The notes below the pieces were generated by a model that had not been told where the DNA came from, made no database searches, and saw only the letters and a list, made by a program, of their open reading frames with translations. The position numbers and the translations under genes were made by a program. A stretch of DNA of 11,708 nt from Clostridiaceae bacterium (GTDB lineage: Bacteria > Bacillota > Clostridia > Oscillospirales > Acutalibacteraceae). Position 1 is the stretch's first letter; each line of letters opens with the position of its first letter. The DNA lies in assembly GCA_016292575.1 (NCBI GenBank), contig JAEDIH010000053.1, forward strand, positions 1 through 11,708, written 5' to 3'. Shown one piece after another: positions 5,913-11,708 of the stretch.

Positions 5913-6632
5913 TTATGTAAAACTCAACTGAACATTTTCACCGCATAATCTTTTGGCAATATTTTTAATCGCATTGTATGAAGCCTGACCTTTCTTATAG
6001 ACCGAAACGCCCATTGCGCCGAAGCGCAGATACGGATCTTCCGGAACAATGCCGAGAAGCTGAACCGCAGTTGAGTCAATAACAGCGTCTATGTTGAGCA
6101 TTTTCTTTTGTCTGATAGCCTTTTTCACGGCGCGGTTGATTATCATTCTTACCTCGCCTACTCCACATTCCGCAAGCTCGTCCGCAGCGGTAAAGGCTCC
6201 ACGGACGCAGACATAGTCCGGTGTTGCAACCAGTACCCCCTTGTCTGCCGCGGCTGCGGCAAGCTGCATTCCGCGTCCAATGCCGGCCGGTGAGTCAAAA
6301 AGGATATAGTCAAACCGTTTATCAAGGCTTCCGATAAGCTCTCTGACCTTTTTCGGCGTAGCCTCGCCGTACTTGCGCGGACAGGACATTACGCTCAGCC
6401 CGTCCGCCTTATATATAGCCTCTTCAACACTGCAGCGACCGAGCAAAACGTCGCCCCAGTCATAAACGACCGCCTCCGAAGCGCCGACAAGCAAATCAAT
6501 GCCGCGAAGATCGTCAAAATCAACCAGCAGAACCTTCTCTCCGCGTTCGGTGAGCGCCTTGCCCACCGCAACGGTCAGGGTTGTTTTTCCGACTCCGCCC
6601 TTTCCGGACGCAAAAACAATTTTTCTTGCCAT
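5913..6632 (-). CDS. minD: MinD-family P-loop ATPase lacking the usual C-terminal membrane helix
   Basis: 239 residues. A deviant Walker A box GKGGVGKTT (residues 10-18, signature Lys11 and Lys16), a switch-I region VDFDDLRGIDLL and a switch-II DSPAGIG place it in the MinD branch of the ParA/MinD ATPases. MinD dimerises on ATP, binds the membrane and, with MinC, blocks division away from midcell. The body matches MinD to its end (LGIVPED, then AIKNIAKRLCGEN), but the protein stops 6 residues later at VQLSFT. Typical MinDs continue for 20-30 residues into a basic, hydrophobic membrane-targeting helix. The DNA after the stop holds no recognisable remnant. The ATG at 6632 has AAGGAGAT (6646-6639), which overlaps the stop codon of the PBP gene, so translation is coupled. 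There is no minC or minE in the window. A ParA-like role other than division-site placement is possible. Confidence 0.85.
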   Translation of the reverse strand: MARKIVFASGKGGVGKTTLTVAVGKALTERGEKVLLVDFDDLRGIDLLVGASEAVVYDWGDVLLGRCSVEEAIYKADGLSVMSCPRKYGEATPKKVRELIGSLDKRFDYILFDSPAGIGRGMQLAAAAADKGVLVATPDYVCVRGAFTAADELAECGVGEVRMIINRAVKKAIRQKKMLNIDAVIDSTAVQLLGIVPEDPYLRFGAMGVSVYKKGQASYNAIKNIAKRLCGENVQLSFT

Positions 6633-6644
6633 GCTTTTATCTCC

Positions 6645-8672
6645 TTATCTGAGCAATACTCCCTCTGTCTGCGCAGTCTGTTCGCCCTGCGGAGCGGCAA
6701 AATACTGTTCCATTATCGCAGCGGCAACGGGAGCCGTGGAGCCGCCGCTTGTTGCGCCCTCAACAACAACGGACACCGCTATCTGCGGGTCGTCATACGG
6801 CGCGAAAGCAAGGATAAGACCGTTGTTCTTTTCCTTTTTGCCGTTGCCGGCCTTTTGCACCGTTGTGGTTCCGGTTTTTGCGGCAACCTTGACCGGTACG
6901 CCGGAAAAATCAACATAGCTTTCGGTTCCGACAAGGAGCATGCCCTCATAGACAAGATCCCAGTTTTTATCGCTGAAGTTTGCCTCGGAAAGGATCTGAT
7001 CCTGCGCAGTATATACGGTTTCGCTGTAATCGGATTTCATAATTGACTTGACAAAATGCGCCTTGTGGCGGACGCCGCGGTTTGCAATTACCGAAGCGTA
7101 GGAGCAAAGCTGAACGGGCGTGAACTGGTTGTCGCCGTGGCCGATACCGGCCTGAATGGTAAGACCGGGCGTCCAAAGCTCGCCCTTCTCCGTCCTGAAC
7201 GCAACCGAGTCAACAATACCCTTTGATTCGCCGATTTCAACCCCCGTTTCCTCGCCGAGACCGAACATGGTAAAGTAATCGTTAAGCTTTTCAATTCCGA
7301 GCAAACGCGAGGTTTCATAAAAGAAAATGTTGCAGCTGTTAAAAAGCGCATAAATAACATTCATTCTTCCGTGGTAACCTGTGCAGGTGGGACGGTAGTC
7401 CTGATAATGGGTATAAACGCCGTTGCAGGTTATAACGGTATCCTTATCGATTATTTTTTCCTCAAGCCCCGCCATTGCAACTGCCGGCTTGATTGTTGAA
7501 CCGGGCGTATAGGTACTCATAAGCGCACGGTTCCAGAGCGGCTTGTCGGGATCGGAATTGAGCTTTGACGCATTCTTTGAATATTTTGAAAGATCATATG
7601 ACGGATAGCTTGCACAGGCAAGGATATCGTTGTTTCTGGTGTCCATGGCAACAACGGAGCCGCCCGTTACGTTTGCATTTTCTGCCTTGAAGCGAAGAAT
7701 AAGCTTTTCAAGCGCGTCCTGGGCAACCTTTTGCAGATCCTTTCGGATAGTGAGAATTACGGTATCGCCGTTTTTGGGAAGAGTGATGTATTTTTCCGTG
7801 GTGTTTCCGTTGGATTCGGTGGTAACGCGCTTTTTTCCCTTTTCTCCGCGGAGATACGATTCAAAGGCATATTCGATTCCGTTTTTTCCAATGGTATCGT
7901 TAAGCGAATAGCCTTCGTTTTTCTTTGTCTCATATTCCTCGGGGCTGATGGCGCCGACAATGCCGAGCACATGAGCGGCAACAGTTCCGTCCGGGTATTC
8001 GCGCTCGGACTTAACCTGAACGTCAACACCGGTAAAAACATCGCTTTTCTCCTTGATGTCCGAAGCAAGCGCGGCGGAAATGTCTTTTGCAAAAACATAG
8101 GGCGTGCCGGAATTGAAGCCGTCCTTGACCATTGAGTAATAGACCGAGGCAATGTCCCTTGCCTGCGAAAGAGGATAGGCTTCAAGCGAATATTTCTGCA
8201 CAAGGGCGTCAAAGCAGTTTTGCACCGTTGCATACGGGTTAAGGTCAAGAAAAGCCGAGGAGCGAAGATAGGAAGCTTCATTTTCCTTTCCCTTTGCAAA
8301 ATAAAGCTTTCCGCTTTTGCTCACCTTTATCGGAAGCTCGTCAACCCACTCTGCGCCGGCGCGGTCAAAAAGCGAAAGAAGCTCACAGATAATCTCATTG
8401 CGCTTTTCCTTCTCGCTTGCCGAGGGAAAGGTGAAGTAATTGAAAACGACCGTCCTTACCTGCCTGCTGGTTGCAAGGGTGTTTCCGTCGCGGTCAAGAA
8501 TCTCTCCCCTGACGGGTTCAACGTCAATTTCAACGCCCTTAACAGCCTCCTGCCTGACATTGCCTGCAGAGACGACCTGAATATCCCAAAGCTTAAAGAG
8601 AAACGCGGCAAAAACGGCAGCAATCAGGATAATGACAGCCGTATTCCTTTTTTTGCTGACTTTTCCTTTCAT
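6645..8672 (-). CDS. mrdA: Class B penicillin-binding protein, PBP2/MrdA type (peptidoglycan transpeptidase)
   Basis: 675 residues with a short cytoplasmic tail, one membrane anchor (about residues 11-29), a dimerisation domain starting with EPVRGEILDRDGNTLATS (52-69), and a C-terminal transpeptidase domain. The three penicillin-binding motifs are intact: STIK with active Ser392 and Lys395, SCN (Ser446-Asn448) and KTGT (Lys599-Gly601). It cross-links peptidoglycan outside the membrane and is a beta-lactam target. Its position after mreD and before minD makes it the elongasome transpeptidase, the partner of RodA; rodA itself is not in the window. The ATG at 8672 has AGGAAAGGA upstream, with a rather long spacing of about 13 nt; no other in-frame start fits. 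A 60-nt gap separates it from mreD, and 12 nt separate it from minD. Confidence 0.93.
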   Translation of the reverse strand: MKGKVSKKRNTAVIILIAAVFAAFLFKLWDIQVVSAGNVRQEAVKGVEIDVEPVRGEILDRDGNTLATSRQVRTVVFNYFTFPSASEKEKRNEIICELLSLFDRAGAEWVDELPIKVSKSGKLYFAKGKENEASYLRSSAFLDLNPYATVQNCFDALVQKYSLEAYPLSQARDIASVYYSMVKDGFNSGTPYVFAKDISAALASDIKEKSDVFTGVDVQVKSEREYPDGTVAAHVLGIVGAISPEEYETKKNEGYSLNDTIGKNGIEYAFESYLRGEKGKKRVTTESNGNTTEKYITLPKNGDTVILTIRKDLQKVAQDALEKLILRFKAENANVTGGSVVAMDTRNNDILACASYPSYDLSKYSKNASKLNSDPDKPLWNRALMSTYTPGSTIKPAVAMAGLEEKIIDKDTVITCNGVYTHYQDYRPTCTGYHGRMNVIYALFNSCNIFFYETSRLLGIEKLNDYFTMFGLGEETGVEIGESKGIVDSVAFRTEKGELWTPGLTIQAGIGHGDNQFTPVQLCSYASVIANRGVRHKAHFVKSIMKSDYSETVYTAQDQILSEANFSDKNWDLVYEGMLLVGTESYVDFSGVPVKVAAKTGTTTVQKAGNGKKEKNNGLILAFAPYDDPQIAVSVVVEGATSGGSTAPVAAAIMEQYFAAPQGEQTAQTEGVLLR

Positions 8673-8732
8673 AAAAACGCGACCGTCCTTTCCTGAAAAA
8701 TCGTGAAAATTTAAAGCGCCCCGAATGTCGGT

Positions 8733-9278
8733 TTAATCCGTGACGAATCTTTTGGGGCCGTCAAGAGCATTTTTCAGCCCCTTTATCAGATAATAATATA
8801 TCGGTGCAAAAATAAGCGTGTAAAAGCACGAGGGAAGATAATAGCTCAAAAGCAGCTTTGCCGACGGGTCATAGCCCTTGAGGAACAAAAAGCAGAACCA
8901 GTATGCGCAAAGGGTCAGAAGAATTGAGACAAACGACGCAGCAAGCGCGGAAAAAACGTTTGTCCTGAGCAGAAAGCTTGACGCCGCGCCGCACAAGAAG
9001 CCCGCAAGGCAAAGCACAACGGCAAAAAAGCCGTCGCCGCCGGCGGAAGCAAAGTCCCAAAGAACGCCGGCAAGAAAACCGAAGAAAAAGCCGGCAAGGC
9101 TGCGCTCAAAAAGCGCAATAACGGCAACAAGCACCGCAAGAGGCATTGCGCGCACGCCGTTCACCTGCAAAAGGGCGCCCCTTGTGTTCTGAAAAAGCGC
9201 AGTCAGCACAACAAGAAGAGCCAGCAGCGCTCTTCTTATGTAAAGGCTTTTTTTATAGCTTGAAAGCAAGGTTTTCAC
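8733..9278 (-). CDS. mreD: Rod-shape-determining membrane protein MreD
   Basis: 181 residues, nearly all hydrophobic, with about five or six membrane segments between residue 16 and residue 170. This matches MreD in length and character, and the position after mreC is diagnostic, since MreD sequences are poorly conserved. It is an integral membrane partner of MreC in the elongasome. I placed the start at GTG 9278-9276 and not at an upstream ATG at 9359. The GTG has AGAGGA (9292-9287) 8 nt upstream and leaves a 4-nt gap after the mreC stop, whereas the upstream start would overlap mreC by 77 nt and add a non-hydrophobic tail read out of frame from mreC sequence. A few charged residues close the protein (KNALDGPKRFVTD). 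Confidence 0.85.
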   Translation of the reverse strand: MKTLLSSYKKSLYIRRALLALLVVLTALFQNTRGALLQVNGVRAMPLAVLVAVIALFERSLAGFFFGFLAGVLWDFASAGGDGFFAVVLCLAGFLCGAASSFLLRTNVFSALAASFVSILLTLCAYWFCFLFLKGYDPSAKLLLSYYLPSCFYTLIFAPIYYYLIKGLKNALDGPKRFVTD

Positions 9279-9282
9279 AGTT

Positions 9283-10146
9283 TCAGTCCTCTCGTTCAAT
9301 CTGCTCAACACCCTGACCCTTGAAATCGGTGATGACAAAAATATCTTCAAGCTCGTCAATCTTTGCGCCGGGCGTTATCACGGCATAGCTTGTCAGGTCA
9401 TAATCACTGTCGCAAACCTGTGTGACCGTTCCCAGAATCAAGCCCTTGGGATAGACGCCGCCGATGCCGGAGGTCAGAACAATTCCTCCCGGAGCAATAT
9501 CGGTTGTCCTTTCAAGTCCTGCCATAATGCACTTGCCCTGAAGCGACTGCTCGGTTGCCGCGGTAACGTAAGCAGTCTCGCGCGTTTCGCTTTCAATGGC
9601 GCTGATGTTTACCGCCGGGTTCAGTATCGACTGAGCAACGCTGTAGGTAGGATTGACCTTTTTAATTATTCCGACAACATAATTTCCGCTGACAACCGGG
9701 TCGTTGACCGCAATGCCGTCGCTGCTGCCCTTATCAATGATAAGCGAGGAAAAAACGTCGGCGGAATCGGTACCGATGATTTCTGCACGGCAAAGCTTCA
9801 GCTCCGGATTCTCCTCCTTAACCTCAAGCATTTCCTCGTATGCCGAAATTTTATGCTTCATCTCGTCATAATCGGCAAGCTTTTTTTCATAGTCGGCAAT
9901 TTTGTCGCGTAGCTGTTCGTTTTCGTTTTTATACGTTGAAACACGGGCAAAGGAGGAGGTGAACCATTCAAACCTGTCCGAAATTGCGCCGGAAAGCTTT
10001 TGAAGCGGCGAAAAAACAACCGAAACAACGCTTGTGAACGGCGAGGAGGCACTTGAAGACACCAAGGCAAGAATTGCCCCGACAAGCAGCGCGCACATCA
10101 CAAGCACAAAAGCTTTAAACCGTGTGCTTTTAAAAAACCTTCGCAT
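9283..10146 (-). CDS. mreC: Rod-shape-determining protein MreC
   Basis: 287 residues: a short basic N-terminus, one membrane segment (about 11-30), a coiled coil rich in Glu, Lys and Asp (about 70-112), and a beta-barrel extracytoplasmic domain that includes VVSGNYVVGIIKKVNPTYS and GGIVLTSGIGGVYPKGLILG. These are the standard parts of MreC, which links cytoplasmic MreB to PBPs outside the membrane. Upstream is mreB; downstream, mreD starts 5 nt past the stop. The ATG at 10146 has no good ribosome binding site within 12 nt. The nearest, AAAGGA (10191-10186), is 39 nt away and separated from the start by a strong hairpin, so translation may depend on ribosomes arriving from mreB. A stop codon in the same frame just upstream excludes an earlier start. 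Confidence 0.93.
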   Translation of the reverse strand: MRRFFKSTRFKAFVLVMCALLVGAILALVSSSASSPFTSVVSVVFSPLQKLSGAISDRFEWFTSSFARVSTYKNENEQLRDKIADYEKKLADYDEMKHKISAYEEMLEVKEENPELKLCRAEIIGTDSADVFSSLIIDKGSSDGIAVNDPVVSGNYVVGIIKKVNPTYSVAQSILNPAVNISAIESETRETAYVTAATEQSLQGKCIMAGLERTTDIAPGGIVLTSGIGGVYPKGLILGTVTQVCDSDYDLTSYAVITPGAKIDELEDIFVITDFKGQGVEQIERED

Positions 10147-10163
10147 TATTATTCAACACGGAT

Positions 10164-10182
10164 AAGGGCTTTTTGAGCCCTT
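10164..10182 (-). other. Hairpin between mreB and mreC
   Basis: AAGGGCT (10182-10176) and AGCCCTT (10170-10164) form a perfect 7-bp stem with a 5-nt loop, in the 48-nt gap between mreB and mreC. TTATCCG follows with no U-run, so it is not an ordinary terminator. It lies between a GAAAGGA site and the mreC start. RNA processing, transcript stability or a brake on mreC translation are possible roles. Confidence 0.55.
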
Positions 10183-10194
10183 GCCGTTCCTTTC

Positions 10195-11205
10195 TCATAG
10201 TCTTTTTCCGATCGAGCCGAGAACATCTGATTCAAGATAGATTCCCGTTCCGTCAACAACACAGTCAAGGGGATTATCCGCAATATTGACGGGCATTCCC
10301 GTTTCACCGGCAATGAGCTTGTCCAGACCGCGCAGCAGTGCTGAGCCGCCGGTGAGCATAATACCGTGGTCGATGATGTCCGCCGAAAGCTCCGGCGGCG
10401 TTTTTTCAAGCGTTTCCCGCACCGCCTCAACAATCTGACCCACGCAGTCCGAAAGCGATTCGCGGATTTCCTCGCTGGTCACGGTAACGTTTTTCGGCAG
10501 TCCGTCAACAAGGTTCCTGCCCTTGACCTCCATCTGACCCTCGCCCTCATAAGGGGCGGCAGAGCCGATTTTAATCTTGATGTCCTCTGCGGTACGTTCG
10601 CCGATGAGGAGATTATATTTTTTCTTGACATACTGGATAATGGCGCTGTCAAAGCTGTCTCCGGCAGTTCTGACCGAGCGCGAGGTAACTATATCTCCGA
10701 GAGAGATAACCGCAACCTCAGCCGTGCCTCCGCCGATATCGACAACCATACTGCCGATAGCCTGTGAGACGGGAAGTCCTGCGCCGATTGCCGCCGCCAT
10801 AGGCTCTTCGATAAGGCTGACATACTTTGCGCCGGCCTCAATGGCAACGTCATGCACGTTTCTCCTTTCAACCTCGGTAACGCCGGAGGGAATACAGATG
10901 ACAACGCGCGCCTTTGCAAAAAAAGAATTGCCCATAGCTTTCTGAATAAATTTGCGCAGCATTTCTGCGGTTACGTCAAAATCTGCAATAACGCCGTCCT
11001 TGAGCGGACGCATGGCCGTTATCGAGCCGGGAGTGCGGCCGATCATTTCCTTGGCCTTGTTTCCAACGGCGACCACTTTGCCGGGTCTTGCACTGACATT
11101 GACGGCAACAACGGACGGCTCCCTGATAACAATGCCCTTGCCCTTAACAAAGACAAGCGTGTTGGCCGTTCCGAGGTCGATTCCTATATCCTGTGAAAAA
11201 AGCAT
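10195..11205 (-). CDS. mreB: Actin-like cell-shape protein MreB
   Basis: 336 residues, the usual MreB length, covering the whole actin-type fold. Visible nucleotide-binding elements are DIGIDLGTANT (phosphate 1, residues 6-16), VVDIGGGTAEVAV (phosphate 2, 154-166) and GIMLTGGSALLRG (adenosine motif, 281-293). MreB forms membrane-bound filaments that guide the elongasome along the cell circumference. The start at 11205 is backed by GGGAGGGAGAA (11221-11211). It is the first gene of the minus-strand shape cluster, followed by mreC, mreD, the PBP gene and minD, and has its own promoter about 75 nt upstream. Paralogues such as Mbl or MreBH cannot be excluded by name, but the linkage to mreC and mreD favours MreB proper. 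Confidence 0.97.
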   Translation of the reverse strand: MLFSQDIGIDLGTANTLVFVKGKGIVIREPSVVAVNVSARPGKVVAVGNKAKEMIGRTPGSITAMRPLKDGVIADFDVTAEMLRKFIQKAMGNSFFAKARVVICIPSGVTEVERRNVHDVAIEAGAKYVSLIEEPMAAAIGAGLPVSQAIGSMVVDIGGGTAEVAVISLGDIVTSRSVRTAGDSFDSAIIQYVKKKYNLLIGERTAEDIKIKIGSAAPYEGEGQMEVKGRNLVDGLPKNVTVTSEEIRESLSDCVGQIVEAVRETLEKTPPELSADIIDHGIMLTGGSALLRGLDKLIAGETGMPVNIADNPLDCVVDGTGIYLESDVLGSIGKRL

Positions 11206-11271
11206 ATTGCTTCTCCCTCCCGATAAAATGTAAAATTGGCAGACAAAATAATTGCAGTTATCAAAGTATGA

Positions 11272-11289
11272 GTTATATCATTATATAAC
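11272..11289. repeat. Inverted repeat over the mreB promoter -10
   Basis: GTTATAT (11272-11278) and ATATAAC (11283-11289) are perfect 7-bp arms around CATT. The repeat covers the -10 box and the likely start site of the mreB promoter, a typical place for a repressor operator. The AT-rich context makes chance a real alternative. Confidence 0.4.
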
Positions 11290-11308
11290 AAAATAAGTCT
11301 ATACTCAA
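11280..11308 (-). promoter_or_regulatory. Promoter of the mreB shape operon
   Basis: TTGAGT (11308-11303) and a perfect TATAAT (11285-11280) lie 17 nt apart on the minus strand. The transcript would start near 11273, giving a 5' leader of about 68 nt before mreB. It is the best promoter for the mreB-mreC-mreD-PBP-minD series. Confidence 0.65.
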
Positions 11309-11442
11309 GTAAGTTTCGGAAAAATATTTCCTCATTATACGAAAATTCATTGTTAATTCATTATCGGCGTTCAGACAGCTTTCGGTCGTATTTTTCAAAA
11401 AGCGCAGTCTCTCCACCTTGAAAACGTGCCGGATTTTAAAAG

Positions 11443-11471
11443 TTGACAAAACGCGCGATATGGAGTAAAAT
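11443..11471 (+). promoter_or_regulatory. Promoter of the cytidylyltransferase gene
   Basis: TTGACA (11443-11448) and TAAAAT (11466-11471) with a 17-nt spacer; the start would be near 11478, about 44 nt before the ATG. A perfect -35 and five of six -10 bases make it a strong site. Confidence 0.75.
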
Positions 11472-11485
11472 TAATTGTTATTAAT
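11470..11485. repeat. Inverted repeat at the start site of the cytidylyltransferase promoter
   Basis: ATTAAT (11470-11475), TGTT, then ATTAAT (11480-11485): two self-complementary arms that straddle the expected transcription start. A possible operator, but simple AT-rich sequence readily produces such repeats. Confidence 0.35.
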
Positions 11486-11521
11486 ACAACACATGACAAA
11501 ACTATTTTTTGAGGTGAAAAA

Positions 11522-11708
11522 ATGATATACGCAGTAATCGCAGCCGGCGGCATCGGCAGCAGAATGGGAAACCTTGAAAAGCCGAAGCAGTATCTGACTC
11601 TCAGGAACAAGCCCATCATCGTTCACACTGTTGAAAAATTCTATGTTAACAGTGCATTCAAAAAGATAATAATTCTCTGCCCCGATCAGTGGGTAAGCTA
11701 CACAAAGA
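11522..11708 (+). CDS. IspD/TarI-family cytidylyltransferase, N-terminal part (runs off the window)
   Basis: The first 62 codons are visible. AAGGIGSRMG with the following KPKQY is the CTP-binding signature shared by IspD (2-C-methyl-D-erythritol 4-phosphate cytidylyltransferase, isoprenoid synthesis) and TarI (ribitol-5-phosphate cytidylyltransferase, teichoic-acid or other glycan synthesis). The stretch KPIIVHTVEKFYVN, together with CPDQWVSYTK, resembles TarI-type sequences more than classical IspD, but too little is visible to decide, so I give no symbol. The ATG at 11522 has GAGGTG (11511-11516) 5 nt upstream and a strong promoter. The gene diverges from mreB; a cell-envelope role would suit that setting, though neighbourhood alone does not show it. 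Confidence 0.88.
   Translation, partial: MIYAVIAAGGIGSRMGNLEKPKQYLTLRNKPIIVHTVEKFYVNSAFKKIIILCPDQWVSYTK

Larger units (their letters stand above)
11206..11521. other. Divergent intergenic region between mreB and the cytidylyltransferase gene
   Basis: 316 bp, strongly AT-rich, with no coding sequence I can support. It holds a minus-strand promoter close to mreB and a plus-strand promoter close to the right-hand gene, each overlapped by an inverted repeat. A further perfect TATAAT on the minus strand (11339-11334) has no good -35. The direct repeat AATTCATT occurs twice around 11343-11361 on the plus strand. No riboswitch or small RNA is recognisable in the remainder. Confidence 0.6.

Noticed and set aside
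9279..9359. Longer mreD starting at an ATG at 9359
   Set aside because: It would overlap mreC by 77 nt and add a tail unlike MreD. The GTG at 9278 has an ideal ribosome binding site and gives the normal length.
1..11708. CRISPR arrays, insertion sequences, phage genes, toxin-antitoxin or defence systems
   Set aside because: I looked for repeated units, transposase-type or integrase-type proteins and small paired genes and found none. The window is core housekeeping DNA with even composition.

Overview
The window looks like core chromosome from a Gram-positive Clostridia-type Bacillota, plausibly an Oscillospiraceae/Ruminococcaceae gut relative. The case rests on a T-box riboswitch ahead of a hisS-aspS pair, strong AGGAGG-type ribosome binding sites, sigma-A promoters with 17-nt spacers, and a mreBCD / penicillin-binding protein / minD cell-shape cluster. 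The species cannot be named from the sequence alone. There are no mobile elements, CRISPR arrays, tRNA or rRNA genes. Nothing here looks like an undescribed multi-gene system. The interesting points are variations inside known families and in regulatory RNA and DNA.

Layout, in the direction of transcription. At the far right a plus-strand gene (11522 to the window edge) starts an IspD/TarI-family cytidylyltransferase. It diverges from a long minus-strand series across a 316-bp intergenic region that carries a promoter for each side. The minus-strand shape and division operon is mreB (11205-10195), mreC (10146-9283), mreD (9278-8733), a class B penicillin-binding protein of the PBP2/MrdA type (8672-6645), and a MinD-family ATPase (6632-5913). 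Its gaps are short, and at two junctions a ribosome binding site overlaps or abuts the end of the previous gene. No minC lies between mreD and minD, and the MinD protein stops before the usual membrane-targeting helix.

A 216-bp gap with three promoter-like sites leads into mgsA (5696-5295), a methylglyoxal synthase homologue with altered residues at positions known to be catalytic. After it comes a T-box leader (about 5225-5004) ending in a textbook terminator, then hisS (4974-3625) and aspS (3611-1827), which are closely coupled. The specifier region and the UGGC acceptor-binding bases both point to tRNA-Asp as the ligand, although hisS comes first. An exported or membrane-anchored calcineurin-like metallophosphatase (1671-295) follows from its own strong promoter and ends at a terminator hairpin. 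The left edge holds the first 59 codons of a short membrane-anchored protein of unknown function.

How the genes fit together: MreB, MreC, MreD and the PBP form the elongasome that inserts lateral peptidoglycan. MinD-family ATPases position division or other polar machinery. HisRS and AspRS charge tRNAs under T-box control. MgsA would divert dihydroxyacetone phosphate into methylglyoxal if it is active.
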